Source: Yamagishiella unicocca
Lineage: Eukaryota; Chlorophyta; Chlorophyceae; Chlamydomonadales; Volvocaceae
Direction: 5' to 3'
NCBI GenBank assembly: GCA_003116995.1
Contig: BDSL01000128.1
Span: forward strand, 62,001 to 126,000
Length of the DNA stretch: 64,000 nucleotides
A program made the translations under genes and the position numbers. Below the pieces are notes generated by a model that saw nothing but the letters and a program-made list of their open reading frames with translations, was not told the origin of the DNA and made no database searches. Of the stretch, positions 37,601 to 52,892 are shown in pieces (the stretch's first letter is position 1; each line of letters opens with the position of its first letter).

Positions 37601-38576
37601 GCCAAGCGTTTCCTAATCGGTCTTACTTCTCCATGCCCACCTAGGGGTTTCCTCTCAGACCAGAACCTGCCGTGTGCCAACCTGTCGATGCCCTCCCTGG
37701 TCCTTTCTCACCCGAAGCTACCCTCCCTGGCCTTTACCCACTGCGATCTGCCCTCCCTGGCCCTGCCGCACCGGCTGTCGGTTCACCCACTGCACTGGTT
37801 CCAGTTGTCGGTTCATCGGTTTACTGTTTACCCGCCCAATCTGCCCTCCCTGGCGCTACCATACCTGGCGAATAAATGCGCGGCGATGGCTGCTGCCCCC
37901 ACATCATCATTTGGGTCCAGCCCGTGGTACATCCCAGCGGCGGCAGCGTCAGAGTCGTGCTGTTGCTGCTGCTGGTTCTGCGTCATGAAGGCAGCCGCGG
38001 CAGCGCTGGCGCCGCCGTCATGCGTCAGACGGGCGCCGCAGAGACCGTTGAGGTCCAGGACGCTCTGAGAGAGCGGCGGCGGCTCCTCGCCTGCGGGTGC
38101 GGTTTTGGACTTTAGGATTTGGATTCGGGTGTGGATCGCACGGGATGTTGGTCAAAAGGCCGGGCGGGGTCGAGGAGGCGCAGGAGGATTGCGCGGCTTG
38201 TTGCGCGTGCGAGCGGTTTGTGATGGGGCTGCGGAAGGTGTTGCGAAACGCACGGCGCGCACCTTCCAGCGAGAAGAGCGGAAATCCACCATGGTCTTCG
38301 AGCCATGCCGCTACTGCGGCCGTGACGCCCCTGCGAGAGCAGGCGGAGGACACGACGCTTCAGCTGTCAGACGACACAATGCGGGATGGCCCCAGTGCGC
38401 TGCCGTGGACAATTGCCGCACCTGCGTACGGACTTCCACGTCCGAGACACACTCCCGTTGTATTGCTCCAAAGCGTAAAATAAGCCAACGCAGCCTGCTG
38501 CAATGGCGAAATTGCGCTTGAAGTTTGCATTTCGCCGCTCGAAACTTGGAATTTCTATCTGGTCGATAATATCCAT
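22697..38576 (-). CDS. NTE: Neuropathy-target-esterase-type phospholipase with CNB domains
   Basis: 27 exons, 2174 aa, every join in phase: 38422-38576, 38263-38330, 37865-38090, 37000-37105, 36591-36733, 36168-36240, 35506-35595, 33641-35179, 32974-33121, 32520-32575, 32144-32327, 31572-31669, 31124-31274, 30566-30672, 30062-30165, 29730-29825, 28868-29447, 28371-28478, 28052-28150, 27262-27896, 26733-26901, 26169-26330, 25309-25404, 25074-25147, 24585-24676, 23996-24302, 22697-23555. A short N-terminal membrane helix lies near residues 23-36. Three cyclic-nucleotide-binding-like modules follow (about 155-287, 801-962, 963-1115), then the NTE region and the patatin domain. That domain has the oxyanion GGGSRG, the nucleophile motif GTSQG (Ser about 1634), and DGG (Asp about 1754). 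The family deacylates lysophosphatidylcholine and phosphatidylcholine at the ER. The family's HHH and [13 protein letters not shown] motifs are present. Exon 8 inserts about 500 low-complexity residues. The start lies 49 bp from the kinase-like gene. Confidence 0.93.
23562..23622. repeat. Interstitial telomere tract, TTTTAGGG type
   Basis: About seven head-to-tail copies of the octamer, almost perfect, within the last NTE intron (23556-23995). It directly abuts the splice acceptor of the final exon (exon edge 23555). Confidence 0.95.
23878..23978. repeat. Two copies of dispersed repeat family R3
   Basis: CATGTCGTGTAACCGG at about 23882 and a variant CAGTCGCGTTACCGG at about 23950. The second copy, followed by a TTGTAACCCC tail, is almost the same as 26687-26718 in another NTE intron. 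Both copies sit just beside an exon. Confidence 0.75.
24345..24470. repeat. 18-19-bp G-rich minisatellite in an intron
   Basis: About seven copies of a GAGTGTGTATGGGGGGAG-like unit in the NTE intron 24303-24584. One strand is strongly G-rich with regular G6 runs. Confidence 0.88.
24948..25072. repeat. CCCCCA hexanucleotide repeat
   Basis: A long C-rich array that ends at the donor site of the exon 25074-25147, which carries the catalytic Asp of the phospholipase. The repeat runs to within a few bases of the splice site. Confidence 0.92.
26111..26140 (-). repeat. Dispersed repeat family R1 (intron copy)
   Basis: Read on the minus strand it gives TTTAAAGAGAATCCGCG followed by AATCCACGGCC. It lies in the NTE intron 25405-26168, 29 bp from the exon. 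Confidence 0.8.
26321..26495. repeat. 49-bp minisatellite that duplicates a splice acceptor
   Basis: Three full 49-bp units plus a partial one. The first unit spans the junction of the NTE exon ending at 26330; later units repeat the acceptor (minus strand GACGTAG then GGTCTGGGTCGC) at 26379, 26428 and, with one change, 26477. Each unit therefore offers an AG acceptor and the first exon bases. Confidence 0.93.
26964..26990 (+). repeat. Dispersed repeat family R1 (intron copy) beside telomere octamers
   Basis: AATCCGCGAATCCACGGCC preceded by AGGGTTTTAGGGTTTATA, in the NTE intron 26902-27261. Confidence 0.8.
28689..28850. repeat. CCA trinucleotide array, about 50 copies
   Basis: Pure and slightly interrupted CCA/CAC triplets fill the end of the NTE intron 28479-28867, up to 17 bp from the donor of exon 28868-29447. 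It reads as poly-His, poly-Thr or poly-Val in different frames, none of them coding. Confidence 0.96.
30680..30952. repeat. 14-bp G-rich minisatellite, about 19 copies
   Basis: Unit GGGGGAGAGGGATC with GGTC and GGGC variants, in the NTE intron 30673-31123. Purine-only over most of its length on the plus strand. Confidence 0.94.
35721..36045. repeat. 24-bp minisatellite with 96-bp higher-order structure
   Basis: About thirteen 24-bp units beginning GAGGATCCA. Three unit types differ in the second half and follow an A-A-B-C order, giving a 96-bp higher-order period. It lies inside the NTE intron 35596-36167. Confidence 0.93.
36768..36834 (+). repeat. Two tandem copies of dispersed repeat family R1
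   Basis: ATAATCCGCGAATCCCCGG and ATAATCCGCGAATCCACGG, about 41 bp apart, in the NTE intron 36734-36999. Confidence 0.82.
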
Positions 38577-38625
38577 CAGGCTTGCTGCCTAGGCCTCCGT
38601 GTTCAGGTCATCGTGAGCACACTTA
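38577..38625. promoter_or_regulatory. 49-bp head-to-head interval, NTE / kinase-like gene
   Basis: The two proposed start codons face away from each other with only 49 bp between them. At this spacing the 5' UTRs and core promoters must overlap, or one of the start exons is misplaced. Confidence 0.4.
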
Positions 38626-39585
38626 ATGCTCGGCGTTGCGGGCCTGCTGAATGCCGACGAGATTCGGCTGTTGGGTGACGAGTTGGACAACAAATTGTGG
38701 CCATCTGCGCTAGGATTTGTGCAAAACCACGTGTCGGAGGTGAGCAAGTGACACGCGGCAAACGGAAGCGCCGTACGTCGGTAGTTGTACTATGCGGTGA
38801 TCAGGACCCGCGAAGCCAACAGCTTAGATGTTTTTTGACGTCTGCAAAGACTATCTGCAAAGATGTTGTGGGCGTTGCAGATCATATCCGTGGCGGACTG
38901 GCTTGCGTTTCTGCAAACCGCAGTGGTTGCTGCTATGGTGCTAACGCTAGCACTTCTAGCGGGCCGTACAGGACGCATTGATAAAGTCGTCACGCGCAAG
39001 GCGCTTCACATAGGTACATAAACTGGCAAACGGAGTGGGAACGTGTCAATAGCCAGTAGCGGCAGCTACTGTACTAGCATAGGGATCCTTCCGGTGGTGA
39101 CGACCTCGTGCTCTTTTCGCTTGAGCCATGAATACGCACTACAGTAGTTGAGGGGCGTCGCTCTGGGTGCCCTCCCCCCTTCAACCCTTCGCGCCTAGCA
39201 TTGCGTCCCTGGACCTACCCTCGCATCATGGAGCCTGGCCACATTTCCGCACGCACCCCAGCAACGGACACCTCCCTCGCCATCCGCCCTGCAACACCGT
39301 CCACCCCACCCGACCCCCAGGCATGGGCGGCTCCTACGTGCTGTACTGGCCCCTGTACAGCGATGCCCCGTACTCGCGGTACCTCTGCGCGATGGTGCCG
39401 TACATGGCCACCATGACGTTCGGACTAGTCGGCCTGGGCGCCGTACCCTTCGCGCCGCTCGTGCGCAGCGCAACGGTACGACCATGTGGCGTACTCCCAC
39501 GCACGCTGTCAGACAGCCCCCTACGCGACTCGGCACCGCAACTTGCACGGCGGACGGGGAGGGCGGGGTCTGCTGCCCCACATGG

Positions 39586-39618
<33 letters not shown>

Positions 39619-40430
39619 CTCGGGGCCCGCCAACCCCCTCACCCCATGTACGGCCCGCCCCTCAGCGCGGCGGCGCTCGCGAGGAGCTGCTGACGGGGCC
39701 GCTGCTGTACGGCATCGTGCACGTGCTGCTCACGGTGGTGTTTTGGTCGGGTTCGCCGGCGGGCGTGATTGCGGTGGCGATCCTGTGCTTCGGCGACGGC
39801 GCAGCGGAGCTGGTTGGGCGGCGCGCGAGCGCAAAGCTCTGGCACAACTCCAGAAAGGTGACTCACGAGCGGTGACAAGGATTCGCGGCCGCCTGGCGAC
39901 TCCCTGGAGCCCGCCCTTCCGTACCATGCTACGTCCGTCATCGGTCCTCATGTGTTGACGGATGCCTCCCAAAATACCGCGCCCTCACCCGTCAGGACCT
40001 GCCACACCGCAACCGCAACCGCAACCGCCGGAAGGGCTGGGCGCATTCCACGGCTTTACCACCAACCTACTGGGCCTCCCCCCCTTCCTGGCCTCCGACC
40101 ATGCGCCCACTATCCTGTCGTTTTCCTGCCAACCGGTTTTCACGCCACCCCCTGGCCTCCTCGTCAACATTGCGCCCACACCCACTCCGCCAGACCTGGG
40201 CCGGCAGTGCCGCCTGCCTCCTCGCCGGGTGGCTCGCCGCCACCGCCTACGCCTTCCTGTTCCGTCAGCTGGGCACCTTTGAGCGGCCCGTGGGCTACCT
40301 GGAGCTGGCCCAGTGCTGCGCGCTCAGCGCCCTGGCGGCGGCGGCGGTGGAGTCGCTGCCGCTGGAGGCCGACAACATCACGGTGCCGCTGGCGGCGGTG
40401 GTCACGTCGGTGTGGTGGCTGGGCTTCTAG
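38626..40430 (+). CDS. Phytol/farnesol-kinase-like integral membrane protein
   Basis: Exons 38626-38739, 38863-39013 (or from 38881), 39321-39475, 39666-39857, 40194-40430; about 282 aa. Family motifs of the phytol kinase / farnesol kinase / CTP-dependent lipid kinase group are in order: VTRKALHIGMGGSYVLYWPL, a membrane helix with PYMATMTFGLVGLGA, then AREELLTGPLLYGI and VVFWSGSPAGVIAVAI. CFGDGAAELVGRR follows, then KLWHNSRKTWAGSAACLLAG and a terminal block VESLPLEADNITVPLAAVV. Family members phosphorylate prenyl alcohols, for example phytol released from chlorophyll for tocopherol synthesis. Which alcohol is used here cannot be told. There are several hydrophobic helices and no obvious transit peptide. 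The start exon is the weakest part because it lies 49 bp from the divergent NTE start. Confidence 0.85.
39588..39616. repeat. CA dinucleotide microsatellite
   Basis: About 14 CA units in the kinase-like gene intron 39476-39665. Confidence 0.95.
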
Positions 40431-40548
40431 GCGGCGGTCGGCAGGCGTTCCCCGACCAGGCATCGTGGTCGTGGGCGGCAGCCAGCCTCTCGGGCGTGGC
40501 TTGCCCGGGCCGGGTGGGGTGGGGTTGTGCCCTTGCAGGGGGGTTAGA

Positions 40549-40580
40549 AGAGAATCCGCGAATCCACGGCCGACGAACCC
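40549..40580 (+). repeat. Dispersed repeat family R1 (3' flank copy)
   Basis: AGAGAATCCGCG continuing AATCCACGGCCGACGAACCC, 118 bp past the kinase-like stop; one of the few R1 copies outside an intron. Confidence 0.85.
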
Positions 40581-40721
40581 GGGGGGGGTTGGCTTCATTG
40601 CGTCAGTTCGGAGCAGGGTAAGGTTGGCGAAGCTCGAAGCGAGGGGATGGGTAGCGGCGTGTGTGGCGCTGTTTGTGTATGTGTGTCTGTACGTGTGTGT
40701 TTGATAAATGTGTGTCCGTAC

Positions 40722-40748
40722 GTGTGTGTGTGTGTGTGTGTGTGTGTC
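40722..40748. repeat. GT dinucleotide microsatellite
   Basis: About 13 GT units embedded in a broader TG-rich tract from 40660, probably in the 3' UTR of the kinase-like gene. Confidence 0.93.
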
Positions 40749-42620
40749 TCGAGGAGGAAAACGCGCGGGATGGTGTTCGACGGTTTGTCTGAGACGTACG
40801 GTAGGAACGAGGGTCAGTAGGCGCCGGGAAGAACGTGATATGGCGCTTCGACTCGCGTGAGGCGTGCGCGTGTGTTTTCGTGCGTGTATGTGCTGCCATC
40901 TAGGTACTAAATTGTGCCCGATGGTACCAGATGTACAAGGGCCAGGGCTGGCGGGGAAGACGAGCCAATGATGGTGACGTTGTCACCGTGACAACCTTCG
41001 CCACGTCAGTGAACAGGCACAGCACGCGAGTCGGCAAGCGGACGTTCACTCGGATGCTAGGGTGCAAGGCCAGACGTAGTCAAAACACCGCTGGATGTCG
41101 TCGGCCGCGGCGAGCGGTTCTACGGCAGTGCTGTTGAAGCGCTGATGGCGCGACAGTGAACGAGTGAAGTAGTATGACACGACGTGTGTGCGACAACGGA
41201 TTCGCGTGCGGTGGCGGAGCGGGCGGCGTCGAGGGTCAGGACCCAAGCGCTGAGAAGAGAGCGCGAGTCAATGATGCGGCCGATACCGTTTGTGTGGGAT
41301 GTGGAGGTCGGACGGCACTGAAGTGATGCTGCAGGCAGGATTTCCTGACGTACGGCAGGTCTGACCGCGATGCATCGCAGCATCAGGCTTTGTGCGCCTG
41401 TCGTACATGCATGGCCGTGAGCGATTGTATGGCATCCGTGGGCATGGAAGACGCCGTTGCATTGCGCGGCTCGGGGCGGGGTGGAGTGGTCAAGGGGGTC
41501 CACTTGAGGTCGGCGGAATGGGGTGTGGGGGAAGGCGGAAGGTTCCCTCGGCCGCCTGCCGCGTCAGTGTAGTAGTGCTTGTTAGTGGGCTCCAGACCAT
41601 AAGGCAGAACCACCCGACACATCGCCGGACACTGAAGGGGACGTGTAGTGGTCAGGTGAGCCAGGGCAAAGCCGCATATGCGCTTCCCTCCGCGAGGTTG
41701 GGTCTGGTGTGGGGCTCGGACGATGCGCGGGCTGCCTAGTCTTTGGGCCCGAGGAAGGGGCCCATCGCTAGCGAAGCCTGTGGCAGTGGTGCCAGCGTTG
41801 CTGGTGCGCCATCGCCATGTACGGCGCAGTGCGTCGGAATCATCATGCTGCCGCACCATCGATGGGCCCCCCCGTAGCTATGAGGGGCATCATGAGGCCT
41901 TGTGAAGAAGGAGATTGGTGGACTGCACCCCTGTCGTACCCGACTCCTCACACGCCCTACTGAAAATAAAGCCCTCCGATAGCTCACATCCCAAAATCGG
42001 ACGATGACGATATTCGACCGTAACGACAACAAAAGACTAGAACCGCATTGGCCGCCCCATTTTGCAGGCAAGCCTCGTACGAACAACCGATGTAGTTTTG
42101 TTCGTTTGGCCAGGCTGGCCCCGCCACCACCACCATAATTCGATGTCAATCAAGGAAGGGTACCACTTAGTTGGCGTTGGCGTCTTTGTAAGCTCCATAG
42201 CGCTATGGCCACAAACCTTAATTTGGTCTTTGCCTCCTCACCCCACGCCCACAGTCTTCCAGCCGCGCACTCCCGCACCTCCCACGGAGGAAACACAAAC
42301 GGAAGGAAGCACGCGCGACAGCCTGCGCTCACGGCCCCATAACAGACGCCGCTCGCCGCGCGGCAATACCCCTCCCACCCCTCCCCACCGTCCCGGCCCC
42401 TACCGCCCCATCCACGCTCCGAAACCGCGTCATGCCTTGCCTCAGGCAACAGATTTCCAACAGCGGACGCAGCCCCGAGGGTAACGGACCCGCCAGCACA
42501 GCACAGCCATCCTGGCCGTCCCTCAATTTCCCAACGACCTCGTCACGACGACCTCGTCACGACTTCGTCGCCAAAGCGTCGCGGGCCCTCGCATTCCCAT
42601 AGCCCGCGCCCTGTAGGGCC

Positions 42621-45600
42621 TTATGCGTTGTAAAAGCGGTACACGATTTCGTGATGGTACGTATCCTGGGGCTGCAGTACGACGCCCGGGAACTTGGGCT
42701 CGTTGACGGCGTTGGGGAAGCCCTGCGTCTCCAGGCACAGGCCCGCGTGCTTGTCGTACCGCACGCCGCCCTTGCCCACGGTAGTGCCGTCCAAGAAGTT
42801 GCCAGCTGCACGTTGGGGGTTGGGCGGTTAGGGCGGCGAGGAGCTTATGAGCGGTGGGTGCGGGGAAGGTGTTGGGTGAAACGCACACCTTGAGAGCGTG
42901 CGTGCATGACCAGGATCAACGCGGGGTTTTAGTTATTGTGTGGGGATCTTGACGAATCGCGGGGACGTCGGGGGAGGGGGGTGAGGGGGGGACAGTGCCG
43001 GCAAGGGGTTACGAAGGGCCCTATGCGGCCTGGTGGAAGGACTCACAGTAGAACTGCACTCCAGGGGCGGTGGTGAGGAGGTCCATGGCGCGGCCGCTGA
43101 CCGGGTCCACCAGCGTGGCGGCGAGCTTGGGCCTGGGGGTGTGGCGGGCATGAAGGACGGAGGGGGGGGAGGCGCGGGGGCCGGTGAGCCGAATAAGGAG
43201 AGGGACAGAGGGGCAGAGGACAGGGCACGGTTGCTGGGGGGAAGGATGATGTCATTCGTGGTGATGGGAGTAGTGCAGCTAATCGGAGCCAAGCGTTGTT
43301 GCGGTAGGTTAGGTTGGCGGAAGAAGCTTGGCGAGATTTCTTGGGACAGGAACCCGCAGTTGGTCAGCTGCGCGTTCCAAGGGACACAACGCGCGCAGCC
43401 CCCCACGCACTTGTCGCTGGCCATGCCGTCCTTGCAGATGAAGCGGGCCTGCGGGGGAGTGACGGGGTGACGAAGGCAACACGTGAAGCGGGGGCGATGA
43501 CCAGATGTCGTGTGAGGTTCGATGTCGGGATGCGATATCGAGATGCAATATCGAGATTTGATGTCGAGATGCGATGTCAAGGTGCGATGTCGAGATGCGA
43601 TGCGCTCAGGAGATACATGTAAAATGTCAAAACCCCTGCTGCCCCCCTGCCCCCACCTGCGGCCCCATGCCGAAGAGCACGAAGTTGTGGTCGTAGCCGC
43701 CGGGGGCCGCACCGGGCACCTGTGCGGCGCAAGGGACACGTCCGCGACAACACAACGATGTCGCGAGGGTCCCACAGCGCACCGAGTCTACAACACAGGT
43801 GTGCGCGTGCAGGGCTGGTCGGGCAGTGCCGCACAGGCCGCTGGTTGCGGTGCCAACGCTCCCTTACATTATAATGTATTTCAAAATTACCTTTTATTGT
43901 ATTTCGATATTCATACCTAATTTTTTCAGGTAAAAAAAACAAACAAGCCTTTAAATTTCAAATTTTACGCCGGGGAGGGGCTTGCCTGGTCGATGCGGCT
44001 GCCGATGGTGTGGGCGGGCAGCGAGCCTTCGCTCGAGGCGGTGAAGTCAAAGGGTGTGCCGGCGACTGGCTCGATGTCTCCGGTGGGAATGAGCGAGGCG
44101 GAGACGGGGGTGAAGTGGTCGCCGCCGTGCAGCCGCAGGCGGTGGCCCAGGATGCTTCCAGAGGAGTGGCCGCCCAGGTTGAAGTACGAGTGCTGGGCCA
44201 GGTTGACTACGGGTAATGAGGGGGTTGGGGCAGGGGGAAGAGCGAGGGAAGGGGCATTGCGCCCCGGGTGACGGGTCAACAGCGGGGTTTAAGACATGCT
44301 ATTGAGCTACCCCGCCCAGCAGGGCGGCTATACGCCACGCTAGGCGGCGAGTCCGCCGCAACGGCCCCTCTGTCACCTCCTTTCCACCCCTGCCACCTCC
44401 GTTCCACCACGGGAGTGACCCGCCTGCGGCCAGGCCGCGAGCCCGCTCCCTGCCCGCCTCCGGCGCCCTTCCCCCCCCCCCGTCTCCCGCCCGCACGTCC
44501 CCCTTGAAGCCCCACCTGGGGTGGCTTCGTCCGTGGTCGCGATGAAAGTGGCGGTCAGCTCGTTGGTGGTGCGGGACAGGCGGTAGGTGACACTCACGTG
44601 CAGGTTGCCGGGGAAGCCCTGGCGGGAAGGGACGGTGGGGGGTGGGTTGGCGAAAATACCCGGTTACACGACCGGGGGTGGGGGTGGTGTGTACGGATGA
44701 CATGAAATTCATAACCAGCGGGCAGAGGGGTTGTGGGGGAGCAGGCGTGTAATGTACTGTGGTGCGCTAATTAGGACCACGGCAGCAGGTGAAGCCGACA
44801 TGGGGGCAGTGGCTTGCGGTAAGGGTACCAAGGAGGGAGGCCAGGACCCTGTTTCCTGGTCGCGCGCGTTTCGACGCTTTGTGGTTCACCCTCCGGGTTG
44901 AGGTGGTTGGGGCCCCCGCACCTCCTCTCCTTCGGGGCTGGTGTAATGCAGCTGCACGGCCTCGAAGTCTTTACCACTCAGCAGCCGCCCCTCCCACACG
45001 CGCTTGTGGAGCCCCTTGAGACCGCCTGGGGGAACAGAGGGACGGAGTAGGGCAGGTGGGGAAGCTAGTGGCGTAGGGCAGGCGGGGAACCTAGTGGAGC
45101 AGGGCAGGCGGGGAACCTAGTGGAATAGGGCAGGCGGGCGACCTAGTGGCAATGTCCTGGCAGGTCCTATTTCCTCCACCTCGGCCCCATCACCGCCACC
45201 ATCAGCACCACCACAAGTATATCCGCCACGGAAGCGCCTCACCGCGCCTCTCTTAACCCCGACGGCCACGACACCTCCCTGCCGGCAGTGTCGACCCTCT
45301 TTCCCCAGCAGGCACCCTCCCCTCTCTCACCATCCCCTGTTCAAACCCAGCGCTAAACCCTGTCCCATTGATGGCGCAACTAGGCCTAAAAATGCTTCCG
45401 GCCATTGCCTCGCCCTTGGCCTTGCCACTGGATTGCCAACATTCCTTTCCCCCTTTCCCCAGACCCCGTCCTCCTCCTGTCAGGACCCCAGACACGCCCA
45501 TACCGCCCCAGTTCCGTACCGTCAGGCCCCCGCCAGCGCTCTCCCCCTCCCTTCCCGCCCCCTCACTCCCAAAACACTGCCCCCTGCCACATTACCACCC

Positions 45601-46820
45601 CCCCACCCAGGCCCCCACCCGGCATCCACGGATCTTCCTCGAACCCACCCAGGCCCCTTTCCGTACCCACCCACCCCAACATCCCTCCAACCCCCCAACC
45701 CTGCAGTCCGCACTCCCGCATACCCAGCCAGCCCTTCCCCCCCGAGTAAGGTGGCGGGCTGAGCTAGTGCGCTGCGGTGTGGGCGTGAGTGCTGCGGTCA
45801 TGCCAGGAGTATATGTGAGTGGCGACATCGAAACACACCGTCACCCACTTACCCCCGGCCATCAGCATTGCGCATCCAACCGCACCCGCACCCATCCAGC
45901 CCACCATCGCGTTCCCAGCCCCCTTGACGCCCCACCGTGCAGCGTGTTGGGTCCGTCGTTGGCCAGCAAACGGTATTCGGTGCCATCCAGGGTGAAGCGG
46001 GCGTCAGCGATGCGGTTGGCCACGCGCCCCACCACGGCGCCAAAGTAGGTGCAGGGGCTGGTGGACTGGGGCCGGGAGGGGCGGTGGGGAAGGCGGCATA
46101 CAGGCCGGTTACACGACATAGGTGGGGGAGGGGGGCTAGGGGGTGAGAGCAGCAGCGGTGGGAGCAGGTGCGTGCGGGGATGGGAAGGAGGGAGGCGGAG
46201 GCGGAGTGGGGCCGATGAAGGAGCTTATGCTGCAGGCAGTCTGGTGGTATAGCAGGCGAGGGCTGGGGAGGCGACGGGGGGCATGTGGGCATGATGCGCC
46301 CGCGCGTTTTGCTACCGGGCCAACCCAGGCCGGTTTCTGGGGCATGATCTGTTGTAGGAGCGTTGATTTCCGACGAGCCCGCGCGCCTACAGCAGGCTTC
46401 GCGCCGCTGGATGGCGCGTAGTAGTCAACCGCTGATTGCCAAGGTACCCGGAATTTGTAGCCCGGCGGCGCCGCAGTGCGCTGGTCCATGTATCGGAAGC
46501 CCAGTGCTTAGTATGATGGTCAAAAGCGCCTTGGCGCTCGAATGCCGTTCGTGGCCGTCGCGCTTGCGCACCTCATACTCGTCAACCGTGTTGTAGCCCA
46601 GCACCACGTCTGCCCGGTTGCCTTTCTTGTCAGGTACCATCATTTTCAGGATGGTGGCGCCAAAAACAGAAATGTGCACTTCCATGCCATCGGAGTTCTT
46701 CAGCTTGAAAACGGGGAGCCCCGCATGCCAGGACTGCTCACGCCGAGCTCGGAGTCGTAGGACCGTTAGGGCCGCAAGGGCAACGCTGGATCCCAGCAAC
46801 ACGCCCACGAATACGCGCAT
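42621..46820 (-). CDS. GALM: Aldose 1-epimerase (galactose mutarotase)
   Basis: Exons in transcript order: 46572-46820, 45936-46065, 44922-45025, 44516-44618, 43986-44206, 43657-43719, 43411-43448, 43047-43132, 42621-42805; 392 aa, all phases consistent. It interconverts alpha and beta anomers of aldoses such as galactose and glucose. Family motifs: [78 protein letters not shown] and SGNFLDGT. The active-site His of HSYFN and Asp of YDHN are present; the usual His of the GPNTLHG loop is also present. Residues 1-25 form a hydrophobic leader ([16 protein letters not shown]), unusual for a cytosolic enzyme and suggesting a signal anchor. The intron after exon 43986-44206 starts GCAAGC, a GC-AG intron. 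It is divergent from glutathione reductase. Confidence 0.94.
43862..43970. other. Isolated AT-rich patch inside a GC-rich intron
   Basis: About 110 bp with very low GC, including A and T runs, within the aldose epimerase intron 43720-43985, close to the donor. The flanks return sharply to high GC. No clear terminal inverted repeat or target duplication was found by eye. Confidence 0.75.
45050..45153. repeat. 26-bp tandem repeat, four copies
   Basis: Unit beginning GGGCAGGCGGGGAACCTAGT in the aldose epimerase intron 45026-45935. Confidence 0.92.
46100..46122 (-). repeat. Dispersed repeat family R3 (intron copy)
   Basis: Reads CCTATGTCGTGTAACCGG on the minus strand, in the aldose epimerase intron 46066-46571; sense with respect to the gene here. 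Confidence 0.8.
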
Positions 46821-47197
46821 TGCTGCTGGAGCTATTTGTTTCGAAGCTCTTCCCGAAATGCCCTACCCAGGTTACTGTTGTAAGCCAGACCTCAGGGTGG
46901 TTTGAGGAATATCCTACGGTAAGTCTTGTGCAACGGGGACTTTCTTGACTTGAGTGCCAACCACAACCAACGACGTACGACCGCATCCTAATTGGATGCC
47001 CCCGAATGCCCCGATACCAACGCATTAAGTCCGCTTAGAAGGACACGAAAGCCCTGCTCTACTTCCTGTCCAGCTTGACCGTTCCCAGCGCTTGTCGATC
47101 GTGGCTGTCACATCTCATACTAGTGCCGGCCCCAGCGATTGGCGTCCTGATAATTTACTGAGAAATCCCATCGTGGTTGAGTGACATCTGCTACACG
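46821..47197. promoter_or_regulatory. Divergent promoter interval, aldose epimerase / glutathione reductase
   Basis: 377 bp separate the two start codons. There is no repeat in it and no obvious TATA box. Both promoters must be within or near it. Confidence 0.5.
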
Positions 47198-52412
<5,215 letters not shown>

Positions 52413-52892
52413 TTGCGGTAGTGGAGTGGAGCGGAGAGGGAGCCGCTCGTATCGGCGCGCACAGCAGCTACAGCCCGTGCGCATGGCGGGCTAGGTGATC
52501 GCTGAGCGGGTCGTTCATGAAGGAAACAATAGTCAGGAGCTGCGGGCCGAGCTGGGGCTTGCTGTGCTTGGACGCGGATGCGTTAAGAGGGGGGTTGCGG
52601 TATGGCGCAGGATGGGGCGCGGAGGTGCCGAGTAGGGGGAGCGGAAAGACGGGAATGAGGATCCACGTCGTTTCGAATTGATTGCTCGAGGTGGTAAGGA
52701 GTGACAAGTTTCGTTGGCTGGGATCGAGACGGCCGGGGTCGGAGGCGCGGGAACATTGGTGACCTCATTATGCTTGGGGCGATGGCTGGCCAACCGCCAG
52801 CTCGCGCCCGCCCCGTTTGATGGCACGGACACCAGAAGCTGGGCTTTGTAAGCTCATAACGTGTTTTGTCCAATCGTTGTGTAGAGCGTAGC
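52413..52892. other. Interval between glutathione reductase and the glycine-zipper gene
   Basis: Tandem plus-strand genes. A TGTAA at 52847-52851 is 435 bp past the glutathione reductase stop and a good polyadenylation candidate. It lies only 42 bp before the next start codon, so the two transcription units almost touch. Confidence 0.5.

Larger units (their letters stand above)
40431..42620. other. Long convergent 3' interval, kinase-like gene / aldose epimerase
   Basis: No supported gene in 2.2 kb between two converging genes. It holds an R1 dispersed repeat (40549-40580) and a GT microsatellite (40722-40748). Open frames at 41383-41859 and 42062-42484 lack splice partners, conserved motifs and length, so I leave them out. 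I saw no clear TGTAA for either gene. Confidence 0.5.

Noticed and set aside
41383..41859. 158-aa minus-strand frame downstream of aldose epimerase
   Set aside because: Composition and motifs give no support, and no in-phase neighbouring exon was found.
43500..43610. Direct-repeat tract GATGTCGAGATGC-like as a regulatory array
   Set aside because: It is an imperfect 12-13-bp tandem repeat inside an aldose epimerase intron; nothing suggests a binding array.
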